A stretch of DNA of 64,000 nt from assembly GCA_025617375.2 (NCBI GenBank), contig JAMYGW020000006.1, positions 1,617,001 through 1,681,000 on the forward strand, read 5' to 3'. Below the pieces are notes generated by a model. That model did not search any database, had not been told where the DNA came from, and worked only from the letters and a program-made list of their open reading frames with translations. Both the position numbers and the translations under genes were made by a program. Source of the DNA: Acarospora socialis. Lineage: Eukaryota; Ascomycota; Lecanoromycetes; Acarosporales; Acarosporaceae. Below, in pieces: positions 10,365-21,186 of the stretch. Every line of letters begins with the position of its first letter. Within the stretch, counting starts at the first letter, position 1.

Positions 10365-11102
10365 GTATGGCGTTACTAGCGTAAGTATAGGCCCTAAATT
10401 AAATCGAACATGAAATCGGTAGCGGTGGGTGAGAGGGAGGCTGTACTATTGGATATCGAAGCAGCGGAAATTATCCATCACCATCTTGGCGTGGAGGCGT
10501 TTGGCCCGTTCAAATTGGATATAACGGGCGTCTGAAGGCGAGATTGCTGGCTTGTACATTACCTGTGTTTCCCTTCAGTTTTGGGAGTTCTGCGAATGAA
10601 GTCTCATACCGTTTCTTGAGCTGTACATTACCCCTGAATCAGGCAACACCGATCCTCAGTTCTCATACTCAATTGGGGAGACCTTCAGCCTTTTCTACAC
10701 GTCTGTCTGCTCTACTCTGCTATGATACATCTTCGCTGTGGCGTTATCGGGAGTCCGCCATCCACCCCACCGTCGCTTCCCCTTCCATCCTCCCACCACC
10801 CACTACTCCCCTCCCCAAACAGGTAACGCACACCGCCGCCAAACCACGATGTCAACTTCCCAATCAAGCACCCACCGCACCTTCCTCCCATCAACTCAAT
10901 TGCTAGCGGGATCACCTCTCGCTAGCCAACAATAAACATCTCTCATCCTCTTCCTCTTCCTCTTGTTCTTTTCCTCTCCTCACCAACAACACAAGACATC
11001 ACAGCGCGTTACAAACTCTCACCACACACTCACCACTTGCACACACACACCACCACCACCGTCTTGGATTGTTCGTTTCTCCTCTCTCCTCTCGGCATCA
11101 CG
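10365..11102. other. Intergenic with pyrimidine-rich leader
   Basis: About 740 bp. From about 10740 to 11100 it is strongly C/T- and CA-rich (CACACACCACCACCACC near 11040), probably the promoter and 5' UTR of the next gene. An open frame at 10544-10906 is low complexity and not supported. Confidence 0.45.
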
Positions 11103-11767
11103 ATGCCGATCTTCTCTCTCCGTCGGGTTTCCGACTCGAGCGCGGGCTCGAAGGCGTCGCGGGTTTCGGCCCGCTTGAAGGCCAAGGCCAAGAGGGCCTT
11201 GAAGACGGTCCGGGGGGCCGTTAGGGGTACGTTGCTCCTCTCCTTCCTCCTAGTCATCACGTCGCGTCGGCGTCACGTCGCGTCGGGGTGCCATGCACAG
11301 AGTCCTCCATGCCATACCTTACTGACATGTTCCGCCTGTTGTATAGGTGTCGTCGGTGTTGGCGGTGGTGCCAAGCACCACGCGGAGGATGTTGTTGCGC
11401 CTTCGGGCGAGGAGGAGGAGGAGGTGGTCGGGGGATGCCCCGGATCTCCAGAGGAGCTGTCGCCTCTGGAGGTCCGGAGGATCCACGAGGAGTTCTGGCG
11501 GGCGTTGGGCGTCGTCGAGGCGCGGGGTCGGGGGGCTGCGGTCCCGGTAAGCTCATACTCGAATCTACTCCTTCGTTGGTTAACTGTTCCTTTCATCTTA
11601 CTGACGCGTTTCTGGTTGTGCTGTAGGCGGAGGACGCGTCCTCCTCCGGGAGCGAGCCGGAGTCGGAGGAAGGGACGATGGCGGTCGGGGTTCCCGCACC
11701 GTTCGTCGAGGTGCCGAGGCCGTCGCGGCCTTGGGCTCTGGAGAGGTTCCTCGAGGAACACTCGTGA
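11103..11767 (+). CDS. Small three-exon protein of unknown function
   Basis: Rebuilt as join(11103..11226,11347..11546,11627..11767), 154 residues. Both introns have canonical ends and a CTGAC branch: GTACGT...ATAG (120 bp) and GTAAGC...GTAG (80 bp). Exon 1 encodes a strongly basic, Ser/Ala-rich start (KASRVSARLKAKAKRALKTV). Exon 2 holds a Gly-rich turn, an acidic run of five Glu and a helical segment ELSPLEVRRIHEEFWRALGVV. Exon 3 is acidic and Ser-rich and ends WALERFLEEHS. The coding exons are far more GC-rich at third positions than the introns, supporting the model. I do not recognise the family. The basic start and acidic tail suggest a nuclear or ribosome-associated protein, but that is only composition. 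Confidence 0.65.
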
Positions 11768-14343
11768 GCTTCGGCTCTAGGGGAGGGGAGGCGGGTCGGG
11801 CTTACGCTGGGCAACTCCGGGATCGAACTCGCTATTCTTACCCATCTTATCCTATTCTTACCCATCTTATCCTATCCTTACTCATCTTATCCTATCCTTA
11901 TCCTATCCTTATCCTATCCCTTATCCTATTCTTATCCTATTCTTACTGACCTATTCTTACTGACATCTCTATCGGTCCTGGAGTTGCCTCAGCGTGGTGA
12001 TCGGCGTCTGGGTGGTGGAGTTTTTGATTTTGGGGTTATTCTTATCGAGAGATTTATTGATAGAGAGACTGCGTTGCAGCCGCCGTGTGGCTTGGGTCTA
12101 GAAACCTTGGAGCCCGGTGAGAATGCAGTCTTCAAAAGCCAGCTTTGGTTCTCTTTGCTGGTGATTTGGTGATGTGTAATTGCTTTGGTCGAGGATCTTG
12201 GCCTGAGTTGGACTTGTTCTGATAGCCTTTGAATCGTGTTGCAGTAATCGTGCTGGGGCTGCCAAGCGGGAGTCCCTTGAGAATGATATCGAAGCGGTGA
12301 GTTTAATATAAGTATTTGAGTGGTTTGTTGTGAGTTTGCGTGGAAGATGTCCAGCTTGCTTTCATGTTGCGGTCCCTTGAAACGCTCAAACAGACAGACA
12401 GAGAGATAGATGGCTGTTTGATACAGATTTCATTCCCTGCACAGCATAGAAGTCGTTTTCAGTCAGAAGCTTTCGTGTCGTCATTGTTGGCGAGGCATGA
12501 GACCCCCTGGAACGCAATCACGGAGAACCAACAGTTGATAGTAGAGAAAATGGTGGCAAGATGAGAAGGCAAAACACGCTATCAGTCCTAACCAGATCGT
12601 ACTACCCGTCACGATCGACAGATATATGCATGTAGAGAGCCAGGAACGAAAGCGAATAGAATCAACCAGATTTAATTTCGTGGGCAGGATTAGTCAGTGT
12701 TGAGCACTCCAGGTGGAAAACCGAAAGCAAAGGAGATTAGATAGCGATAAGGTACACAAGCGAGCGTAGGGAAAAGGTAGGAAAGATATAAGCTTTGAAG
12801 CAGATTGTACTGTAGATCGCAAGAAAAGAAATTGTAGTTGTAGAAAAGCGGCAATCCATGTAGTAACGGCCTGGTACTTTAGACAGGAACGGCAACTTTC
12901 CTCAAAGACCTGAATCTTTGCCTTCATCGGATTAGCAGAGGATTGAGGTCCTCTGGTTGCGTGGTCGGCGGAGCGTTAGGGCTATCAAGTTAGGTCATCG
13001 ACAAGACTGCTATTTTTCGTTGTCGATGAAAGGAACCGCTAGTGTTTTGAGGTGCATATATAAGTATTCTGAGTTGATGTGCCCTGAAATTTGCAGTGCA
13101 AAGAGCGTAAACGAACAAGGGTAAAATCCCCGACGCTCAACGGAGGTGAATTCTAGGCAACATCAGTCACTGGTAAGTCTCGGAACAGAAGTGGTTACGA
13201 TGAGTAACAGAGATGAGATGAATAAGAGATCATGAAGTCATGGAGCATGGGGTCATTATAGAGTCAATCAGAAAAACCACGACTCCGGGATAGGAGATCT
13301 TAGCGTAGGATCCCTGAAACAAGAGTGAGAAGATATACTGCGACGTCAAAGCCCGCCGCTTCTTCTCTGTTCAGGCCGTGAACTATCATAAGAAGGGCAA
13401 AATACATTGATATCAATGATATCCTTTCAGAAGGAGTAAGGTAGTTCAACTACGCCGACCGGTAGGGGTAATCATGTCCGAGCCTCTTAAGTAGCCCTGA
13501 AATCCTTGACAGCAACTGCACTCATTGTTTGGCCACACTGACAGATGTTCCATAAGAAAGCTAGGGAGCACGATATGAGCTGTCGCAACAGGTCTCGTTT
13601 CAAGCCGTTGGTGTAAATTCAAGGGCTTCAAAAAGGACCGAAAGCGGCAAGGCTGTTCTCCGGAAACGGCGTGCGGCAATCGTGAGATGGCAGCCATGAC
13701 AGAGGCAGAGGAGGCTGAAAGCTTCTGACTTGTTCACGACTTTGCTGGATGGCCCTTCTTGCCTGCGGCAAGCAAGCCACATGTCATGGTTCAATCACTA
13801 TATATGTATGAGTCGGGGACGTCGCTTCGGACCCTACGGAAGTCGAATGTCGAGAAGCACATGGGTTGCCTCGGATGAAAGTCTTAGCCTCCAACCTAAC
13901 GCTACCCCACGCTTCCACATCTTACCTACTCCAATCGTCCCTGCATGCAGAACGACTACCTAGATCACGAGTATATACCAGTCATCAGGCAACCAGCACT
14001 CTCCGGGATCACAATCATCGTTCCGCCCCCAACAAACGGGCAGAGTTCGAAACACCGTTCCCGACTCTAGGCCCATCACCTTAACCCTCCCAACAGCTGG
14101 CGACCGCAGCCTCGTCGAAATCAAAAGGCAAGATCCACGAACCGCAACAATCTGCCCCCACGTCCGACAAGCTAACAGTTTGCGGCAGAAAGAGCCCGGC
14201 TTGTGCGGAAGACAGCACTGTCTTCTTCACACGATCTATCGAAGCACCCTTACGACCCACATCCTCTCCGCAGCTCCAACTCACACTCCCAACCCGACCC
14301 TTCCCCTCCCCCAACCTCGCGACCGTCCTCCAATCCCCAAGCA
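11768..14343. other. Long intergenic stretch
   Basis: About 2.6 kb. It holds the pyrimidine satellite at 11832-11965 and one isolated exon-like block around 12245-12296 flanked by TTGCAG and GTGAGT. Otherwise it shows only short unsupported frames. From 14200 the sequence becomes C-rich as it enters the leader of the next gene. Confidence 0.4.
11832..11965 (+). repeat. Pyrimidine-rich satellite, units around CTTATCCTAT
   Basis: Degenerate tandem array of 10-20 bp units (variants CTTACCCATCTTATCCTATT, CCTTATCCTAT, CCTATTCTTACTGA) immediately downstream of the three-exon gene. The strand is almost purely pyrimidine plus A. Confidence 0.85.
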
Positions 14344-14694
14344 ATGGCCGCAGCATCTCTACCCTCGCCATCCACCGCCGAACCAAGCCGCTACCTCGCC
14401 CCGCCCTTCCCACCCACCTCGAGTCCTCTGACCCAACAGCAATCGCAACAATACTCCAACCCGGCATCAACTTCCTCATCATCATCATCATTACAAACGA
14501 CTTCACAGCACACTTCAATACAACCATCACATTCCCAACACCACCAACTACAACCCTCGACGTATCCGCAACGAGGAGCCGCCGCCACGAACGAGACGTC
14601 GCCGTTCCTGCGCGACTTCAACCTCGTCGCGGAAGCGGCCAAGAGGGCGCAGATGGCGGTCTTGATGCGGGATTTGGAGGGGGTCGCGTTATGA
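14344..14694 (+). CDS. Small Ser/Gln-rich protein with a conserved-looking C-terminal helix
   Basis: The ATG at 14344 gives 116 residues; the frame is open 47 codons further up without another ATG. Residues 1-80 are low complexity (Ser, Gln, Pro, Thr, with a run of six Ser). The last ~33 residues (SPFLRDFNLVAEAAKRAQMAVLMRDLEGVAL) are ordered and amphipathic, and I have the impression that this tail recurs in small hypothetical proteins of other ascomycetes, so it is the part likely under selection. No function is known to me. A 5' exon cannot be excluded. Confidence 0.55.
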   Translation: MAAASLPSPSTAEPSRYLAPPFPPTSSPLTQQQSQQYSNPASTSSSSSSLQTTSQHTSIQPSHSQHHQLQPSTYPQRGAAATNETSPFLRDFNLVAEAAKRAQMAVLMRDLEGVAL

Positions 14695-15822
14695 AGTCTA
14701 CGTCTTTTGTGAAAAGACAAGCTCTGAGTGGGAAATAAAGGGCCTTGTCGTCCTTGCTTGCATTTTTCTCGAATTGGTATTCTTAGAGTTTGGGTTGAGA
14801 GTATATATTTATACGCCGGGTTTTCGGGGCGACGGTTCTTACAACATGGGCTAGGGTGTACGCTTCACGGGTCGGTTTTTCTCGGGTCTGGATGGCTTCA
14901 TGTACGTTTGCTGTGCGTGCTTGTATTGATAGAGTGTCTTAAGTCGATGAAGAAAGAGAAGAAATAGAATTTCTCTCATCCGTCCGTACCTGCTACGCTG
15001 CCCCGGCACAGATTAATGCTTCATCGCCTGCCCTGCGATGAGAATACCACACGTGCTAACAAGCAGCACGGCAATGCCTGCTACGCTTTCTCCAGACGAA
15101 CCCGCCCCATCACGGCTAGGAAAGAGCCCTACGTGGACAGATCTAAGTGCCAAACAACAACAAGGGCTCATAGGTTACCGGCTCCCAGTCATCGCCGCCT
15201 AGCGAATTCATATACATGAGCGTCTACCATTCATCGCTGAACTCTCACTTCAGTCCAGAAAAGGTTCTATTCAGAACACCCGTCACTAGCATCATCCCTA
15301 CCCTAACCTTCTCCCAAGTCCTCCTTCTCAACCCAGACTCCAAGATTGAAACGTGGCGCCGGGCTACGAGTCTAACGCACCCTACTCTGACTCAGTTTCT
15401 TGCCCGTGAGGCACTGGAGACGACAGAGGGGCTCCAAAGGCCGCGTGCAGCAAGTGATGTGGTAGGTATCATGGCTTGCAATGCGCTGGTGGAGCAGGAG
15501 GAGGAGGCGAGCGGGACTAGGAGTGCAGAGCTATGCATCCGGGCCCCGGTAGTGGCTGAGGATAGTATTGAGGAGAGATGGATAGGGTGGGGTGAGGTAA
15601 GGGAAGGTGAGGCATGGTGAGGTGGGTTGGTCGATGGAGTTAATGATTGAGGGCGGTGAAATGGAAGCAGAGGTTCAGTGCTGTGAGACAAAGTTGAACG
15701 AGTTACTGTGACAAGAGAACTGCTGCATAGTATATGAAATTCTAGAGCTAGCTATGTTTGGGCTAGGCGTAGAACAGCCCTCTCGCTAATCCTACGCAAG
15801 GTACATCCATTGAGATGTCCCG
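14695..15822. other. Intergenic, no firm gene
   Basis: About 1.1 kb. An ATG-started frame of 134 codons lies at 15216-15620, but it has no recognisable domain and a biased Glu/Arg-rich end; I leave it unannotated. The region next to 15822 is the 3' side of the F-box gene. Confidence 0.4.
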
Positions 15823-17872
15823 TCAACGTAGTCTGAACCCGAGAGCAATATCACGATACATTGCCCTTTCGGTCCGAAACCACTGAGTAGTAGTGCTGGA
15901 GACCGGACCGATCGTGTTTATAGGGTGACTGGTGTGCTTGCCCTTGCAGGTCTCGACTCTCCTAGGCTCGAGCACTACGCGACATATGCTTTCGTGTCCG
16001 TGGGCGTGCTGAAGTTGCGAGTCTTCGGAGCCTAGGAACGGTAGGTCGGGAAATTGCATTGCGGGGTCGAAACTGATCAGCACGAGGGCTTCGCATTCAG
16101 GGGAAGATGATGAGCCGGCCATGTAGACGATCGATCGTTCGTCCGACGCGACTTCCAGTTCACTCACATCTGAGCAAGGGTTGAGAATGCTGAGGAGCTG
16201 CGGAGGCGCGTTGTCCGGAGGCCATAGTCGGATGCCTCGGGTTTTAAACGCTTCCTCACTCCCTTCGATGACTTGGCCCGTCTCTTCACTGCGTTTAGGT
16301 TTTCGCAGAGTCCCATCCTTTTTGAAGGGCGACTTAAGTTTGCGGGAACCGATGCGTATGCGTACTCGTTGAGGCGGGCGACGGACCAGTGTTGCCGGAG
16401 TAGGGGTTAAGTTATCTAAAACAATGTCTAAAAAGGAGGAGCAGCAGGTGTTGTACGTTCGGTATTTTGTCTTGGCGAGTGTGAAGGTCTGACATGGCTT
16501 TGACTTTGGATCTTCTTCGGGGTGCTGGTTACGGGGGAGACGGCGGAGGCGCTTGCCTGGCGGTGCCCAATTTGGCTTGCTACTCTCGTCAATGGTACTT
16601 GTCAGAGGATCATCGGTTGGCAAAGGTCGCGGAACCGGAAGTGTGCTCGTAGGTACAATACCGTTGATGGAAGTCGGCTGCGCAGATATCGCGGTCTCTG
16701 AATCGTAATTTAGGTGGAAATTTATGTTTTGCGTATAGAACGTGCGCATGCTTTTGCTTCCGCCGCCCTCCCATTCGCGGCGACTCTCCACGATCAAGAG
16801 CTCGCCAGAGCGTTCGTCTGCACGCAATGCGAGATCTGTCCACGAGTCGTTGATGGGACCCTCAAGATGCTGCCTACGCCATATTTCTCGGTTCACCTCT
16901 ATGCAGTCCTTCCGAGGCTTATCCAGGGGAAAGCGTAAGCAATGGTAATATGACGTCCAATCCACTTCTTCCACGTCGAACGACGTCTGATTTGACAAGG
17001 CATAGAAATAGCCATTGTGGATCTCAAAAGTAACAGTGCAGCCGATATCGGACCCGACAAGGTTCGAAAGCTGCTGGGCATGCACTTCAGTATTTGGCGC
17101 TGGATAAGGCAACTTCACGCCTTTGATAACCCATTCATGATGACCATGGGAGGCGAGGCCGGAGTGCGTGCCATAGTAAAGGTAATGCTTGGTGTGCCGG
17201 ACAAAGAGCTTCTCAGTCGTCTCGAGTGGTACTGCAGCCCGGATCCTTTTCCGGGTTGCAGGACCAGGCCTAACGTCAAGAGCAATAAGCCAAGCATCCT
17301 GGTCATCATTGTCGACCTCATATAAGCAGGCCAAGACGCGCTCACTGTAGTTTAACAGGGTGAGTTGCCCTTGCCGGTCCGCGCTATGTCCACGAACGGC
17401 GTGGTCAAGCAAAGTGGGCATGTGGATAACATTCTCTTCCCGAGCACCATCATGCACTCTCAAAACCCGTATATGCTGATCTCGAATGTAGCATAAAACT
17501 CCACCTTGATAAATATACGTAATCCCGTAGCCGACGACAAGGATCGAATGCGGCTGCGCAGTAGCGAATGATTCTCTTCTGCGGAAGACCCTCTGCACTG
17601 CATCCGCATAGCTTATTGCCCCGGTCCTTGCAAGCTGCGCTTCCTTCGTATGCGATATATGCATCTGTGATCAGCTTAATCAGCTGATACATCGAAGACA
17701 TACTGGAAGTTATGGAGCCCACCTCCACGGCCTTTTTGCAGATGGCTTCGCCACTAAAGATTGATCTCAACTGCCTGTCCGTATCCCTGAGACTGAGATA
17801 CTCCTCGAGATTGAGGCCGCTTGATATGTTGTACAGAATATCGAAAGGCATTGAAGAGGGGGTTAGTGGCAT
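15823..17872 (-). CDS. F-box protein
   Basis: Rebuilt as complement(join(15823..17664,17723..17872)), 663 residues. Exon 1 encodes an F-box-like start: LTPSSMPFDILYNISSGL followed by EEYLSLRDTDRQLRSIF, which would bind Skp1 in an SCF ubiquitin ligase (family knowledge). The 58-bp intron (GTGGGC...TCACAG) is phase 0. The long second exon has no WD or LRR repeats I can see. It starts with KEAQLARTGAISYADAVQRV and reads as beta-rich (ILVVGYGITYIYQGGVLCYI), then has a basic, disordered insert and a C-terminal segment with HPINTIGPVSSTTTQWFRTE. Fungal F-box proteins of this shape are numerous and mostly uncharacterised. The substrate is unknown. ATG 17851 is an alternative start. Confidence 0.75.
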
Positions 17873-20800
17873 CCTTTTGCCCAGATAGTCGTGACGTTGT
17901 ACAAGCACAGCAAACCACTATGACGTCCAAATCAAGAGAGACAGTTGCTGCTTGAAAATGAGGGGACCACGGTATGAGAACTCACAGACGAGAGTAGCAG
18001 TAGGAGAGAGTTCCACGGACAACAAGATAAGGCCAATTTGCTCAAGGAATGCACTCATCGTCACACATGACACCTTGACACAACGACAATACCCAGCCTT
18101 GATATTCCGGACGGGGAAACTGATCCATCCTGTGAATTGGATGAGCTTCTCGACAGCGAAGCTGTCTTAGTGAAGCTTTATGAGTTGGGCAACACAGAGC
18201 CTCACATCATACCTACACGAAAGTGGGAAGTCAATTGGTCCCAACTAGTGGATACTTTTTACACAGCCCGCAATATGACATGGTGATGCCTCGAGAGGCT
18301 CTTGGGCATTGAGGCTCGGTCCAGGTCCACAGTGTAGGTAGGTATGCGAGCGTCGCTAGCCAGTCAGGCGGTCCAGCAATGGCGAGTAGTGAGGCTCAAA
18401 ATTTTTTGGCTTTGGTGCGGCAAAGATCGGCAGACAAGGTAGAGCCGCATACCCATATCAGGTAAGGTGCCAACTTGGGTACATTAAACTTGCGTTGTCA
18501 GCCTTGCAGTTGTCTTTGACGTTCTTTACCCTCAGTACCCCATAAATGCCGCTTAATCTCGACTGCATCATATCTGCGAAGCTCTTACATGCTTGCACCC
18601 CCCTGCGAGTGCTTCCGTACTTGTTGTGTACACATACCCTGCGCAAGGACTCTCTATCCCTGACCGGTCACGTTCAAGAAACAAGAGTCACGTACCCTAG
18701 CATATGACCGGGGGAAACCTACGTATGACACCTGAAGCCTTGGTTTAATTTGTCAATATAAGACAGACCTGATTGAACACCGGTATGAAGCATTGTGGAA
18801 CGTCGTATAAGTAAGCCAAACAGCCATTGAAAGTCAGCATGTCGGGTGCATAGTTGTTGCACAGATGCTGGGGCCATGGGGCCAAAATGCGGGTGAGTGC
18901 TTCTGTCGAGGCGGGTCCGATCCTCATACCTGAGGCTTCTTCTCGTTATACGTTACGTACCACTCTTCTAGAGTAGATCGATTGGACAAACAAGACTATT
19001 CATGACTTCGATCGACATAATCAATCATGACTAGAAGATAATGAGGCGCCAATGTCCTTGCAGTGAATGCATCTCGTGGCGTAGCCCTCATGTTGACATC
19101 CAAGCGGTCATGGCGGCTAGAAACATAACAGCCTCATCCAGCAGAACAATTGTTGTTGGCCTTTCCATTCGTCCTCGTGAGACTTGGACTTAGATTGGCA
19201 GTGCAATGTATTCTTGATTCTCCAGTAGGAAACCTGAGTCTGGATATACAGGAATACACAAGCAAGGCTACGAACCAGAATGCGTTAGAACGCAGCACGT
19301 CTTGCGGACCCGCACCCACTATACCCGGGCTTGCAGTGGAAAAGGTGGCTAACGGAAAATGGTGCCATTGGTCAACTTGCAATAGATGCTGAGAGATCTG
19401 TTTCAAGTCTAGTGGGCGTGGAGTGGATCTATAGAAAGCCAATGTGAGGATACCACTGTGCGAACCGTGTGGACCGCACACAGACATGGTGTACTCTAAG
19501 ATGCGAGTCGACAGAAGAGAACATCGACAAGGTACAAGCAACGACAGACGGACCAGGCTCGAATCCTTTGAGATCCCGGACAGGGGATCTGGGCCGAACG
19601 GGCACGAGACCATGCCAGGGTGAGAGCTCGACATACTAGGATATAAAGACGTATATCCGGACACAAACGCATATAAGCAAAGAGATTGCTGAAAGGGAAA
19701 GAGAAGAGACGAGATACAGAGAACAATTGAACACTGAAGACAAGACCAAAGTATCCATACCGATGGACTCCAGGAAGACTACCACGATAAGGTGACATTA
19801 TTCAAAGACGCCTAGTTAGGATGACCCTGGCTCACAAAGAGCAACGGCCTGATTTACTCGAGAGGCGTTGAGCTTGCTCTCCTTTAGTATATACCCGGCC
19901 GGTGATGAGGTGGGCAGATGGCTGCCGAAGCGACAACATTAGAGCCTTTCCGGCGGGATGGCAAAAACCGGGAAGAGGTCAACGAGACAGACTGCCGTTC
20001 AGGGTGAGTTCCTTTTCTGGGCATCATGTCCGAACTACGGCGCTACCTTAGGTATCACGAACAGAACTAGACAATCCCAACCCTTTGCGCAACAATTGAT
20101 TCAGCAAAATCCCAGGCAATGATTTTAGACAGGAGCAAGCTGCTATCACTACGTTCTCAACTTATCAATGCAGCTAAATCAACGAAACTACGTCTTCATG
20201 CCTTTTACGTACTATAGAACGCTCTTAGCCACAGGTCGGCCGCACGAAACTCCAAGAACCGTTTGCTAGGGCTCGTCCGTCTATATTTCTCATCCTTATC
20301 ATTCATAACGTCCTCGTTGTCATACAGGAAAACATCCAAGCGTCCAGCAGCACAGAAGATGGCCGCCCAACCCATTAGAGTATATCGACTCCGATGATTG
20401 TTATCGCAGCTTCGGGTCTCAGCTTGCTCAGGAGACAAGGACGGCTAGGAAAAGTCTGGGGCTTTGGAAGGGGGGGAAAAGGCTCGTAGCAATCCAAGAT
20501 TATATAAAGTTTTCTCCTGCGGATGCTTCGGAAGCGGGAAACAGATGGCGGAAGGGACTCTGCAGAGTTCGTGATGATAAGGATCTTGTCCAGACACACA
20601 GAAATGGTTGAAATTGAGCGAGTAGACCTGGTGGCCGTCTGCGTCAAGGTCGCTAACACCATCCCACTTTATCAGAAGACGAGGAAGGCGTGGGATCGAT
20701 GTTGGAGTCGCCAACCCTCGCAACAGTGCAAGCTCCGCCCCGGAAACCGGTACCATAAGCCACTTGTGAGTTGTAACTCAGAAGACAGTGATCCGCCTTT

Positions 20801-21186
20801 AGGGTTTGAATCTTGCTTTCGACATGTCAGTTACAATGACACACCATGGATTGCCACCTAGATCCGTGATGCACAGGGCCCGGTAACTCAACTGGGGCAG
20901 GTTCTTGGAATGGCGAGATACATTGAGCAGTACTAAATGATAATGCTTATTAATGTTAATCAGTTAGGACTGTTTCCACTCTTGCAGCGTTAGCGCTGTC
21001 CTGCGCCCACCTTTGGCGGCGCCACCCACTTGAGTATTAGGCTCACTAAACGTCTAAGGTATTTTGGCTATCGTACAGCGTATTCTGCTCATAACGAAAG
21101 CACAGCCTGACAGCGTAAGAGATCTAGAGCTATCCAGATAACGCTCCAATAAGGGAAAACAGGTTGCGCCGGTTTATAATGCACCA
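17873..21186. other. 3.3-kb region without a recognised gene
   Basis: Contains many stop codons in all frames. The longest frames (for example 19134-19664, minus) have no domain signature and no splice partners. I see no terminal repeats, poly-A tail, transposase motif or tRNA. It may be decayed mobile DNA or simply intergenic. Confidence 0.4.

Noticed and set aside
15216-15620. 134-codon plus-strand frame starting with ATG
   Set aside because: No recognisable domain and biased Glu/Arg-rich end; antisense frame equally open.
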